From Jacaranda mimosifolia (taxonomy: Eukaryota > Streptophyta > Magnoliopsida > Lamiales > Bignoniaceae), in NCBI GenBank assembly GCA_018894105.1, contig CM032128.1:32449299-32513298 (forward strand): a stretch of DNA of 64,000 bases, written 5' to 3'. The number at the start of each line of letters is the position of its first letter. Position 1 is the stretch's first letter. The position numbers were made by a program, and so were the translations under genes. The notes under the pieces are model-generated. The model worked only from the letters and a program-made list of their open reading frames with translations, was not told where the DNA came from and did not search any database. Shown in pieces: positions 1 through 12,489 of the stretch.

Positions 1-788
1 TTCAATAGGCTTATGTTGAAAATTATGTCTCACCTTATAACTTATAAGGCTGTAAGAGGTCTTGCTGTTATGGGGTTCAACACTTCAACGTCCATGTTAT
101 AACAAAAATATCACCAGATTACATTAATTAAAGCCTTTTTTTGAATGGTGGTCATGTTATTTGATTTGGAGATCCGAGTAGCAGGAAGTAGATATGACAT
201 CATTTTAATTGTAATTTGACATGTGACTTCTGTTTAGTTATGAGAATCAAGGTCTTGAATTGATAGCAATAGCATTAATCAGTTTCTGGGACAACAAGAT
301 GTCCATATAACTGAGATAATGTTTTCATGTATTCTGTTAATAGGTCTTTCCTGTGGAACTTTGCTTTGGATCTTATAAGCCGAATTTGTATTTAAACCTT
401 TTGTCATTAGAAGCTTAATGCCTTGGCAATTAATATAAAGCCTCTACCATGGTTTTAAGCTGCCAAGACTTTAGATATGAAAATGCTTAATTAGACTTCC
501 TACTAAAATTAATATCTGAACATGATATCAAGACTTCAGATATCATTTGTCTTTACACCTTCAATTACTCCATCCAATTAGGACGGAAATGCTATGTGAA
601 TTTAAACTTTTTAGAAAATACCTGTTCACTAAATCTTTGTTTTGCTTAAATTCTTCATTCTTTGTACCTTTCTGGTCCAACGTGGATCGAAATTATGTTG
701 AATTTATTTATTTTTACAAAGTACCTCTTCACTAAAATTTTATTTTGCTTAATTTTTTTCATTTCTTGTACCTTTCTGGTGTAATCAG
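1..788. other. AT-rich sequence, probably introns of the first gene
   Basis: No exon here can be firmly supported. A 44-base segment at about 344-387 lies between a plausible acceptor (TTAATAG) and donor (GTATTT) and reads SFLWNFALDLISRI, which looks protein-like. Its phase does not join directly to the exon at 789, so another small exon would be needed between them. The stretch is therefore left as probable intron of the gene whose 3' exons follow. Confidence 0.35.
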
Positions 789-3546
789 AAGGTTTGCCTT
801 AAAGCACCTTAACTTGTCAAGTGATCAGGACCGATTGCTTGGTGTGCCTTCAACTACTATGGATAAAAAAGTGATCAATGCAAGTGGTCAGTCTAGCAAT
901 GGGAATGCAGGTACAATTATTATAATTCTTCTTCCTCCTTTGAAGGATCTCTTTTGCCTATTTTATTCCACCTGATGGGAAAGTTATGTCACCTTCATTC
1001 ACATTGGTTATTTGTCTTGGGAACACGATGTGAATATATATCAGGTTATTCTGACCAAGATTTGGATCTGAACCATCAGACAGTCAGTGTGCAAGGCTTT
1101 TCATTACATGAATTGGAGCCACAGGCACTTAGATCTCTTCATGAGCTTGTTTCATTAGTCCATGACCGTGTCAACCTGAGCCAGTCAGTGGGCAACGTCT
1201 CAGGAGACCAGTCTGTCAGTGGAGGGGATGATGAAGTCAAGAAAATTGTTAAAACAAATTTTTTTAACTTCGAAGAAGATCCAATTGCTAATACTATTTG
1301 GACCCTCGAACCAATTGCCTTTCAGAGTGTCTTTCTGGCTATGGCAGTGAGTCCGTGCTCCCTTTAAACATTCTCCATTCCCTCTTTTTTTGCACATACA
1401 CTAAATATAGAAAACAAAAAGAAAAAATATACTTGGCTGGATGTGCTTTCTTTACTGTATATGCCTTCCCCCCACCCCCCCACACAAACATCCATCTACA
1501 CATGCAGCGGTGTTAACATCTTGTTTTATTCCAAAAGGAGATGCATATGTCATTTAGGCCTCAACATACTAGTAGAATATATAAATAGAAATTTTGGAGC
1601 TGAACTACATATTTTGCCTTAAAAAGGAAGTCATACTTAATGTAAAATATTTAGAGTTATTAGCAAAAATAAATTTAATGTCTTCCATCTGGAGAAAGAA
1701 ATTGGCGCCCTGAAATATGTACTTTATGCTGGTTGGTGATATTGGATAACTCCTGTGTGATGGTGATGATGCATGAATTAATAACTTTAGAAACAACATT
1801 CATGATCATTTTTTTATCGGCTGGACTTTTTTTATTAGTAAATCAAGTCAGACCAATCTATTTCTCATCTCAGTCAATTAAATTCTTTAGCTTCTGGAAT
1901 GTTGAATGGAATGTCGGACAAAATTGGACGGAATGTCGGACAAAATTGAAGGAGTTTTCCTCTTTTGTTTTATTATCTCACTTTTGGCCCAGAACAATTT
2001 TGTTTGCTTGTTCAACTCTTGATGTATTTATGACATGGTCTTTTGTAAGCTACTATGAGTGGTATGCTGCTCCTGTCTTTTTTCTTCAGAAATGATTGCA
2101 TATGCTACCCAACTTTGTTCATTTTTTTTGCAGATTGATACTGTATTTTTCTCTACTTATGTTTTTCTCCCTTTACCTTCTCAACTACTGACTGTGCATT
2201 TTCAGCACAATTTTCCAAGGACATTAGAGGCTTTAATACTGCATGCTCTCTCGCCTGTGGGTGTAGAAGCCCTTACCAGGAAATTTGAGCAGATGGATCA
2301 AATGATTGCGGCAGATGAGCGGTGCATATTAATTTTCTTTTATGCTGGTTCTTTTATTCCACGAAGACTAGGATATCCACCTGCATCATGATTTGTTAAT
2401 TCTTTTGATGTTTTCAGGAGCCAATTTTACCAGAAATTTTATAGCGTGTTTGATAACCAGTTCGCTGCCATGGATGCTCTTCTGAATGGGAAAGAGTCAT
2501 TTGCATGCCAGGTATTTTATCTTTCTTTTCCTTTTTGTTCAGTCATTACCGCCATAGCCCTCTGCTATCCTCTTTAAGATGGATAGAGAAGATTCTGTAG
2601 TTTGTTTTTCATCGTATAAATTCGGTCAGTCTCTCACCTTCTGGCGTGTGCTTAAATCAGGTATAGATTGAGCTGGCAACATGCCTCATATATCTAGACA
2701 CTATTTTATAATAACTGCTGGACAAATCATTATTTCCTATATTACTTATCTTTTATACAAAGTTTTGTGATCCCCCCTCCCCCGCCTCTTTCTTTTGTCC
2801 TTGTATGGAACAATAATTCTTCCTATTAAATGAGGCTATTCTAGATTCTTTATGTTTCCATGTTGTCTTGTTACTAATTACTCTACAATAACTTAAGGTG
2901 CTCTCACGAACAAAATAGGGCTATGTGTTGAATATTCCATCAAGGATATGATCAAAATTTGTGCCTCAAAAGTACTTCGAACATATTTTGAATCTTTGAT
3001 AAGGAAGAAACCCATCGAACTTATTATGCTAAAAGCAGTGAATGTGATTCTGTTGGTGGTCCCTCCCCCATTTTGTGGCGGTGGAATCTGAAAATGCCTC
3101 CAAGGAGGAAAAGATTTTTGTGATCTAATTTTTCTTTTGATTAATTGTTCATTTGACAGGTTACCTTAAGGATCTATACTTGTTTACTCATAACGCCACA
3201 TGTGCATATTTTAATTAGTTCAAATGTCTTATTCTGACCCTTATCTTGTATACCTCTTCCCCCCTTTTGCCTTTTCCTTTTGAATACATGCATGTGCCAT
3301 TCAACTGTCAGATGCATCTTTGTAAATAATCTCAATTTTATAGTTGAAGATTTCTGGTTTGAGTATTAATCAGCAAATAAAACTTTTTATAATTTTAAAG
3401 GACATTTAGACTGACTAAAATGTTTATGTCAATTGCATCAGAGGAAAAATTTCTTATAGGGTTCTTTCTTGCAACAGGCATTCAACAATGTGCTGGTTCA
3501 GTATCTGGGAATTAATCTTGATGGGCCTAAACCATCGCTGGAATAG
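789..3546 (+). CDS. 3' exons of an unrecognised plant gene (partial)
   Basis: Five exons join in phase: 789-910, 1045-1346, 2206-2321, 2418-2511 and 3478-3546, ending in TAG. All introns are GT..AG, and the acceptor at 2205 has a long pyrimidine tract and a CTGAC branch-point-like motif. The joined product is about 234 residues. It starts with a serine/asparagine-rich stretch and continues with an acidic/hydrophobic segment (NFFNFEEDPIANTIWTLEP). The C-terminus is compact and helical (ALTRKFEQMDQMIAADE, QFYQKFYSVFDNQFAAMDAL, then LGINLDGPKPSLE and stop). The density of aromatic and charged residues and the clean phase agreement argue for a real conserved gene. I do not recognise the family and assign no function. 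The start and upstream exons lie before 789, possibly outside the window. Confidence 0.72.
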
Positions 3547-5922
3547 GAATCACTGACTATTAATACGCTCACAATGATGGTTATTACTAGTCTCGGCTTG
3601 TGAATCACTTCAAATTTAAATGGAGGATTTTCTGTTCTTGGTTTCATATTATACACGTGAGTCATTTGTACATGAGTTATGTATATTATTTGTATCACTG
3701 ATTTCTTCCTACTTGAAATTCAGCATGCTGAAATTAATGCAATCAAAGTTATTCTAATTTACATTCAAATAAGCTAGTTGCATGTTGTCAAATATACCTT
3801 ATGTAGAAGTAAGTTCATGCATATAAGATTGCAGGTTTTTAGCATTAGACTTTCTTGTGCTCGTCAGATGACCTTTGAAATATTTGTTGCCTAATTCATG
3901 AGATCTCCACGGAGACATAAAAGTTAAGTAGACTCCATAAAAGCTATTATGATGAAATCAAAGATATAACTAAATGCTTAATGTGTGATGTGGATGTAAA
4001 AAGATAAAGTGAATTTAAAGTTTGTCAATAATTAGGTCAATAATGTTTTCACGCAAGCAATAATAGACATTAGACAGCTACACCATATTTCTAAAATTTG
4101 TGATGTTTGTGCCTGTGTTATCGACATATCCTTCTAGTATTGATGTGTCTTGGTGTAATGTGAACTTTGTTTCCTTATTTATGCTTATCATTTCAGCTTA
4201 TGAGTTCAAGAATTATTTACTTTATTCTTTGCACACTTTTGGGGAATCCTGAAAGCCATGAGAATATACATATCTCCTGAAGCAGTCGTTTTCTTGTTCT
4301 GGGATATTTTATTTTTATTTACCTCGCTCTTTATTCGTTGCTGTGGTGACACTCAAGGGTTTTGTGGGCTAGAGGGAGTAGTACTTTCTTGCATGGGGAT
4401 TTGCAACTAGAAGGGGAAAAGAGAGAAAAGCATGGGAAAGAAGGTTTGGTAATTTTTTTGCTTTAGAAGAAAGAAAAGAAAAGGAATAAAAGTTAGGCCT
4501 GTAGAGATGAGATTCCCTGATGAAATATGACATATGCAAGTCTTTTACAGAGAGAGAAGGGTAAGGAATAGAATAGAAGAAGCTTTTGGTTTGTCTGCTT
4601 GTGCTACAGAGCAAGATAGATTGAAAGAAGGTCCCTTTTTTCTACAAGGCAGATGGTATGTATTGGAACCTTAACTTGCAACTTAACATATACAACTTTC
4701 TAAAAAGCTTTGGATATACCAAAGTGGGCTTGGTAGTATGTCTTTCATATATTCTCCTGACCATGCCTAATACTCATCTTTTCTTGATTGTAGGTTGCTG
4801 AATATACCTCTTAAAGCTAGTGGGCTTATATTCTTGCTAGATATTTTAATTAATCATTTTTATTTCGGGAACTAGGAAAGAAATTATATTGGAAAGAGAA
4901 TATGAAGAGTAATTCTATTAGTTTTTGAGGGGCAAAATTTTGAATTTTAATGAATAATGCGTTATATAGGGTTTTATAAACAGGAAGGGGACCCCATATT
5001 CTTTACTTTGCCCTACCATTCGTTAACTATTGGACGCTGAATATATTAGTTAATTTAAGGTTTGTGTTCTTGTGCAAGTTTCATTGAGCTAATTTAAACA
5101 AGGTTTTATTGAGTTGAGTTTGAATTCAAATATATGTTTTTAAGAGAAGATAAACGGTAAAGATAAAGTTATGTATATGAGTGTTTGTATATAAATATAT
5201 ATATATGTGTGTGTGTGTGCGTGCGTGCACGCTTGTATGCACAGAAATTAAGAAAGAGTATCTAGATATAAAAGCTTGTGAATTATCCCAAACTTTTATA
5301 ATTGTTGAATAATTAAGGATATCTTTTTGATAACCGTTGACATATTTTCCCTTCTTTATTTTTCTCTCTTTTTGGATTCTTAGATTGTACCACTAATTCC
5401 CGGACCACCACAAAGCCATGCACAAAAACACATAGAGCATCAACTTAGTCACCTTTTATGCTCACGCTTACAGCATAGGTTTTACAGCCTCTACCCCGGG
5501 CCACTTTACAAAAGGCTACGCTGCTTTCAGTTCAGCCCTAGGATCCCAGAGAAACACCATTGATACTTTGGTAAATTAAAGATTTATTCAAACTCATGTT
5601 TGTAGCAATTAAATTTTGGAAATAATTTCTAATATGATTAGATTGGAAATGTTTAAATAAATATTGTTTGGCTCTTTTAAATATTATTTATCCGCAAAAG
5701 GGTCTTGTCAATGGAGCTGAAACTTAGGGTATATTTGGCATGCTAGGATGACATAGCATGACCTAGCTAGCTAGCTATGTTATACGAATAATTTTATGAA
5801 ATTTCATATCATGATTTACTCGTTTATAATTTAATGTACGCAAATTGTAATAATACAATAAAATAAAAAATATATAAATATTGTTTTATATGATTTAATA
5901 GTTTATAATTGTTTATATATTC
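3547..5922. other. Intergenic, AT-rich, no gene seen
   Basis: No ORF with protein-like composition is visible on either strand. A TATATA/TGTGTG run followed by GCGTGC lies at about 5194-5231. A moderately GC-richer block at about 5400-5540 has no recognisable coding or RNA feature. The first part is probably the 3' UTR and downstream DNA of the preceding gene. Confidence 0.5.
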
Positions 5923-6835
5923 AAAGGGCAAATTAGATTTTATCCCCTCTGAAATTAAAAAAAGGGCAAAAAAATCTCCTTATGGAAAAAAAAAAGGTAG
6001 TGCCTCTCCTTATGTTTTTAAAAAGTAGCAAATTACCCCACCTTCATCTCGTGGTGTATTTTACGCGCGGCAAGTGCAGTTGATTTTAGGGTTTTTTCTG
6101 CTTAAATATCAATTTTGCCCATGAATATCAACCGTTGGATGAATTAAAAAAAATTAATGATTCAAATTACTTTTACCTATAAAAAAATATAAAATATTAT
6201 AAAAGTATATATATATATATTTAAATATATACATATTTATATGTATATATAAATAAACCCTGCACCTCCCCCAATCCCTTCCCATGCCGCAGTGGCGGCC
6301 ATGGCTGCCCTGCGAGCGCCACTGTGGCTGTCGCTCACAGTAGCGGGCAGCCACGGAGGCTGCCTCTCGCAGAGGCGTGCGGGCAGTTATGGCCGTCCGC
6401 GACCGCTGCTTGCTGAGGTGGCAGCGAGTAAGGTGGGGTGAGGGTGGTATATTTATGTTTATATTTATTTATTAATATATATTATATATTAATATATACA
6501 TAAATATATTTATATATTATAATATATTACATTTCTATATATATTTTATATTTATATTTATATAAAAATAAAAAAATAGTGTGAAGGAGATGAAAGAAGA
6601 TATATAAAAGTATATAAAAAAGAATAAATAAATAAAATTTAAAATATATGAAATAACTAGGGGTAGTATAGTTTTTATATATTAAAACTAGGGTTAAACT
6701 ATAGTAAATTATGAAGGGGAGACTGTGTACATAATTTTTAAAATCATAAGAAAGTTTGTTGCCTATATTTTTTTTTTTATAGAAGGTCTTTTTGCTCTTT
6801 ATCATTTTCACATGGAGGTAAAATATAATTTGCTT
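5923..6835. mobile_element. Non-autonomous DNA transposon with long inverted repeats and a GC-rich core
   Basis: The left end (5923 to about 6045) and right end (about 6700 to 6835) are inverted copies of each other, diverged but alignable over about 120 bp. The left end reads AAAGGGCAAATTAGATTTTA and the complement of the right end reads AAGCAAATTATATTTTA. A 7-bp direct repeat TATATTC flanks the element (5916-5922 and 6836-6842). The ends are AT-rich, while about 6256-6450 is strikingly GC-rich (GGCGGCC, GCGAGCGCC and similar). No transposase is encoded. Long TIRs around a GC-rich passenger resemble a Pack-MULE or long-TIR MITE; the superfamily is inferred, since the duplication is slightly shorter than the usual 9 bp. 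Confidence 0.6.
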
Positions 6836-6842
6836 TATATTC

Positions 6843-7228
6843 AAATGTTTGATACTATACAGGGCCAAAAAACATATAAAAAACATATGCAGTGGCCTTG
6901 GCATTCCAAGTTGTCCTTTCCTTTTATTAATAACCAAATGACTTAATAAGTAATGTAAAATATGTGAAATTTCATGCTAGCAATACAAGCAATTTATATA
7001 GTCTATAATCTGGATAAACAACCAAGAAATTAATTCATCGGTCTCATAAATTTAAAACTAAAAATACTGTTTTAAATACCAAAGATCATCCAAAAAAAAA
7101 AAGAAAAAAGAAAAAGAAAAAGAGAAAAACATAATTAAAATGGTCTTGTAAAAACAAATGATAATCCCTCTTTTCTTTTGTTCTTGTTATGGTAATTGAG
7201 ACTGTAAAAAAGTCTCAAAGAACACTCT
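6843..7228. other. AT-rich downstream flank of the IDD gene
   Basis: Contains A-rich runs (about 7091-7135) and no coding signal. It probably includes the 3' UTR of the minus-strand IDD gene that ends at 7229. Confidence 0.45.
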
Positions 7229-8378
7229 TCAGCAATTGCCCCAACCCGAACAGGTTTCAGTAAATCCAAACCCATGATGCTTCAACAGAGAATTGTGATT
7301 TTGATTATGATCTTGATCATATGCTGCAGGCAACTCTACGCCCCCTGTGAATGATAGCAGCTCCCTCACATTCCCGTTGCCGCTTCCGCCGCCACTGCCA
7401 CCACCGACACCGCATTGATCCCCTGTGAGTCCCAGAAAATCCCTGGTGAACCTATCACTCTTCTGCCATGCAGAAGCTACGTGCATGTCAAGGTGGGCCA
7501 TGTTGGAGCTCACGTGATGACCCACATGAGCGCCAACCGTTGCCGCCTTTTGGAGGAGCGCGGTGGCTGAGAGGGACGGCAGGCTGGCGCTGACGTGGAG
7601 GTCCCCAAATGGCGAGCTCATCTGGAGGGTTCTATCTTGGTAGAGTGGTGAAGAGAGGGGAATGTGGAGGGTTTCGTGCTTGATGTGGACTTGGGAATTG
7701 GGATTATGGTTTAATTGGGGCGGTGATGGGTCCCAGGGGTTGCGGAAGTGGCGGTGGTGGGAGGAAAAGGGGAGGAGAGACGGCGGCGGTGGAGGGTTTT
7801 GGGAGTTGAAATATTGGAAGGGTTGGGTGGTGGTGATATTGTTATTAGGGTTTGGTGCGCCCAAGATTGAGTTTGTGGCTGCAGAGAGTCTGGCGCTTTC
7901 TTCAGCTAATGCATCACAAAATGCTCTGTGGGTGATGAAGCTATCCTTCCTGCAGTAATCAACACGCAATAGATCTTGATTTCATACGAAGCAAGGGGAA
8001 AAAATAGAAAAGAATTATATATACCAACTACTACAATATTATTGTTTCTTTGGGGAAGAAAACAAACAAGATGGAATATTTGTTAAGTCATGATGATCTA
8101 GCATGCATGCCCATATGTGTAATGAACTTAATCAAGGGAGTAAGGTAGTATGTAGTAGGATCGTGCATTCTGAATTCTCTATTTATTTAATATTTCATTT
8201 TACAGATAAATTTAAGTGTACATCAAATATTCTTAGCAATTACAATTTTAAACTTACTATTATGTGCATATATTAGATACACTTAGCAATTATCAAAGAT
8301 ACGTGAAATAGAAAATAACATAACTAATGAAATAGACGATGTAACATTTACGTAATTTAATGAAAGGAGAGAGTACTC

Positions 8379-8410
<32 letters not shown>

Positions 8411-10336
8411 CGCGCTGGTATTTTGGATCCTTTATTTTATTTCGTATTTCATCTCCTATTTCAATGTGACGTATATATGTCAAGTGTATTTGGTTACATC
8501 CATACAATGAAATAGAAGATGAAAGATGTATTAGAATAGAAAATCTAAATCGGTATCTGTTACCTTCCCTAGAGTTTTGCAATGCAAAATTTAAGCAAAA
8601 ACTCCACTTGGGGAGTTGGAGTGGATTTTGAGGGAGAGCTTAAAAGGCCATAATAAAGCTCTTAATAATCATTAATTTTTGTGGGTCATGATAAACTTTC
8701 AAAACGAAGTGTAGAAAGTGTGTTAAAGAGTGAAAGTTGCATGCAAAAATGAGCACAGACATACACCACTATAGGTACTGACCAAAAAGTTTCCAGGGAT
8801 TGTTTTAACAATGACGAAAAAGTTTGTGGAAATTAGAGCTTCCTCATGCAAACACACACACACACACACACACATTGGTGTCTGTGTGTGCATGTGCAGC
8901 TCATGAAATTCTACACTGTTTATACTTTTATGGTGACACAAAAGATCATCAGGACAAATAAAACAACGCAACAATGGCAAATATCACTTTTGCAGATTTG
9001 TGATTATAACTTCAGAATTGCATACACAGTCTTGTCAGTAAATAATGGCACCCTCTACGTAAAATTTTTTTGCAGGGATTCGCAGCCATTATCACCCCAA
9101 AAGGATTCAAGCTTCTACAACTTTCTTCTGAAAAATCCATCATTGTTTTTGGGACTCCTTTTTATTCCATCTCCAAGTACTTGCAATTAGCAAAAGTTTA
9201 ATTAAAAAGAAGAAACAAACCCTTGCATGCAAGGAAACAATGAGTTTTCAATGGAATTTTCGACAGAACTACATAGGGAATGGTTGATTTAAAGCTAATT
9301 AACATTAGGATTTCTTTGGTTGATTTTCAAGAATTTTGGCATCAGTTTTTCCCCCCCATAAATATTTGTGTTGTAAATGATGATAAAAGTACAGAGTACA
9401 CTGTATCAATGGTGGTGTCTATTTCAATGCTACCTGCCAATGAATTGAACCAACAAGTATGTTCCACCCAGAACTTGATGTAAGAAGAACAAAAATACAA
9501 AAAAGCAACACCCCTTTTGCAGAACATGAGAGTTGCCTCTCCAAAGACAAAAAATTATATAGTAGACTTCCAGGTGATGAACATGTACAGAATCAATATA
9601 AACAAATTAGGGAAAAGAATTGAGAACTCCAAGACAAAATAATTAAACACAGAGATTAATCCATTATAAAGAAAGAAGCCAAAAAAGGGGCTTACCTGGA
9701 GAAAAGGGTTCCACAGTCACATCTATACTCTCTAGTTCCACAGGTTTTAGAGTGGGCCTTCCAATCTGATTGAACTGCATAGATCTTTGAACATTTCTCA
9801 CATTTCCATTTCTTCTCTCCATGTTTTCTGCAGTAGTGTTTCTTGATCCCAGTTAGATCACCTAAAGCCCTTGAGGGATGGTGATGAAGACATGTGGGCT
9901 CAGGGCAAACATATGCTCTCTTTCTGTTTTCTTTGCTGTTTCTTTGCTTCAATTTCCATGGCAGATTGTGGCCTCTTCTGTGGAGTTGAAGATTTTGATC
10001 CCTCTGAAATCCCTTGTTGCAGATCTCACAAACAAATCTGTTTGTGGCCAAAAGGGTCTTTGGAGATAATGCAATCACTTCAGCATCAGGGTCTGGAAAA
10101 AATTATTAAAAATCAATCTAGGTCAAGATTCTTTAAAGGAAATTTTTTTACAAGATTTGATTTTTACCTGGATTTCCTGGGAGGCTTCTCTTCTTCTTGG
10201 TTTTCTGCGGCTGCTGAGATGGAACAGAATTATGTAGCATTGAAGTTAAGCTACCAAAATCAAGAACCCTAGGGCCAGAAGAAATGCTAGGCTCCTCAGA
10301 AACACAAGCTGAATTGGACATCACTGCAGGAAACAT
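7229..10336 (-). CDS. IDD: INDETERMINATE-domain (IDD) C2H2 zinc-finger transcription factor
   Basis: Three minus-strand exons join in phase: 10168-10336, 9696-10092 and 7229-7949, giving 428 residues. The introns are 75 bp and 1,746 bp, with GT..AG ends. I chose the ATG at 10336 (MFPAVMSNS); the longer open frame to 10366 would start at TTG. A basic KKKRSLPGNPDPDAEV motif precedes the INDETERMINATE domain. That domain has four zinc fingers: CEIC..H..H starting near residue 78, CPEPTC..H..H, CEKC..H..C, and CDCGTLFSR..H..C, the last split by intron 2. The plant-specific tail carries ALLQKAATVGA (about residue 320) and TRDFLGL (about 355), both typical of canonical IDD proteins. IDD proteins are nuclear regulators that often act with DELLA/SCARECROW partners. 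The finger sequence most resembles the IDD4/5/6 group; subgroup assignment is an inference. Confidence 0.93.
7950..9695 (-). other. Large second intron of the IDD gene
   Basis: This 1.75-kb intron splits the fourth zinc finger codon-internally (AG|G, giving Arg). It contains a (GT)n/GCGC microsatellite at 8387-8415 and an (AC)n run at 8852-8874. No embedded gene is seen on either strand. Confidence 0.7.
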
Positions 10337-10366
10337 GACTTTTTGAGAAGCACAAGAGAAATTCAA

Positions 10367-12031
10367 TACACAAATACTTAAAAAACTTTTTGTTTGAATT
10401 CTTGAACCAAAAAAAGAAGAAAAAGCTGGCTTTTTCTTTAAAACCCTCCTTCTAACAAACCCTCTTTAAGGCCCTTAAACTGAAACCAACAGGTGGAAGA
10501 AAAACAGCCCAAAATAAGCAAAATCCCACCTGCTGATACAACTGAGATATGACGCGTTTCGACAACAGGTGGCAAAAGATTTTTATTTTCCTCTTCTTTT
10601 TTGTTTTTTTTCTCTTATAATCAAGAAAAGGGCAAAAGAAAATATATATATATTCTCCTGAAGAAAATAAAAATGATGATGGGTGGTGATTTTCAAAGTC
10701 ACTGTCTTAATCTAACCATGTATTGCTTCTCTGAGCATTGCTGCATCACAAATTCAGATATGTATATGATATATCTCTTTCAAAAATCTCTCTCAAAAAC
10801 CACCATGCAATCAGAAGCATGGAAAGAAGAATAGACAGTAGGATTATTTTTTCCCTTTCTCCCCTCCTTTCGTAGCTATCAGTGTATGTCTGTATTAACT
10901 GAATAAAGTGTATGAGAAACTATCAGTTGGTAGAAATAGTGTAATATAGAACGTGATGATTACAGTGGCAGACTCAGGAGAAGAGGGGTGGCCAACCCAA
11001 GTAGATTAAATTAGAAAAATTCAAAAAAAAAAAAAAAAAAAAAACCCGGATAATAAAAAGGCTCGAGAAACTAGAAAAGGCAAGAACGCTGCAAAGTAAA
11101 GTGTGTGTGTGTGTGTGTGCTGGGGGTGGGAGGCCGGGGGGGGGGGGGGGGGGGTGTTGAGAGGGAGAAGAAAGAGGATGAGGCCAACTTAAGCAACATG
11201 ATCAGGAAGAATCCTTTCAACTCAAACCCAACTATTCTAGTGATTCATCATATATTATTTTAATTGTTGTTCAATACATACATATACACACATATATATA
11301 CAAATACATATATATGATGATCATGATTACGGTGACGATAAGTTGGATCAGTATGCATTAATAGAACTTTCGCTCGATTTTATTAAAATAAAGTCAATCG
11401 TCTTTAAGTATTATACATGTCAACATATATTACTAGGAGATGTTTTAAAAAAATAAATATAAACATCCAACCACATCAAAAGTATCTTACGAATACACAT
11501 ATTAATGAAGAGTTGTATCTTGAGAACATGTTTTCAAAATAAAATTTTCTATTAATACATGTTAATAGAATAATTCATTCATATATAACAATAAATTTGA
11601 TCATCGCTGCCTATATATATAAATATAAACTTTGAAATTGACATATGCACTTTATGTCTTTTCTTTTGCTCCTGTTATAAAACACCCAAATCCTAAAAAG
11701 GGTCTTAAATTGAATAGAATGATGTTATTACAAAAAGAGGGATTAACGTTAGCAAGAAATTATCTGAGAAGCTTAGAAAGCTATACGTACAAATATGGTG
11801 GTAAAGCCTAAAGGGTAAAGGCAAAGTGGGAAGAAGAGTTTGATGATGAGGGCCTCTCATATGGCCGCTTTTCTGTATGGCTATCATTATTGAATTATCA
11901 GATTCACTATCAGCTTACACAGTTATGGTACATACATATCAATCGGAGACAAAAAGCTTATTTAATTTCTTTTTGTTTAACATTAGATTTGTAATTATTC
12001 TTACTCTGAAAGTTGTAATTATTCTGTTTAC
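10367..12031. repeat. Intergenic with IDD 5' region and simple repeats
   Basis: Upstream DNA of the IDD gene. It holds poly-A at 11023-11044, (GT)n at 11101-11119 and an uninterrupted run of about 19 G at 11136-11154, all within 135 bp. No ORF with protein-like composition is present. The G run is a candidate assembly or sequencing weak point. Confidence 0.6.
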
Positions 12032-12034
12032 TAT

Positions 12035-12489
12035 GAGTTTGTTTGGATGTGAATTGAGACATTCTTCCAAAATTTATTGGGAGAATAGATTTTGGGAAGT
12101 GGAGTTGGGGAATGTGATGGTTGTTTGTTTGTATTTCAAGAGATAGATAGAGAATAAATTGAGAGAAAATGGCTTGTTCGTTTATGTTTTGGGGGGACAA
12201 GATGTTACATCAATGACTTTTTTGTTAGATTTTTGGAGTGAAATGAGTATTTTAAAATTATTTATATGTGTATATATATATTGTATGAGTAGTAGTATAT
12301 GTATATATTTGTAATGATGAGACAATTAATTGAAACTTTGGGGAATGCGTTTATAGTGTGAATAGTAGGGATTTTTGGGGGATAAATTTTGTATTTTGAA
12401 AGAGAGATTAAAAAATGTGCAGTGTGTGTTTGTTTGTTTAAATTTTAAGAGTTGAAAAATGAATTGGGAGTTTGTAAACAAACAAGCCC
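12035..12489 (+). mobile_element. Tourist-like MITE, copy A (455 bp)
   Basis: It matches, in inverted orientation and nearly over its full length, the element at 18387-18839. The left end starts GAGTTTGTTTGG and the right end is AACAAACAAGCCC, giving imperfect inverted termini. It is flanked by a 3-bp TAT duplication (12032-12034 and 12490-12492). It encodes nothing. A 3-bp duplication suggests the PIF/Harbinger (Tourist) class; this is an inference. Confidence 0.65.

Noticed and set aside
6154..6354. Minus-strand ORF in the GC-rich island
   Set aside because: Biased composition, ends in AT-rich TIR sequence, and no recognisable domain; treated as transposon interior.
10337..10366. N-terminal extension of the IDD protein
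   Set aside because: The longer frame begins with TTG; the ATG at 10336 gives a family-like start.
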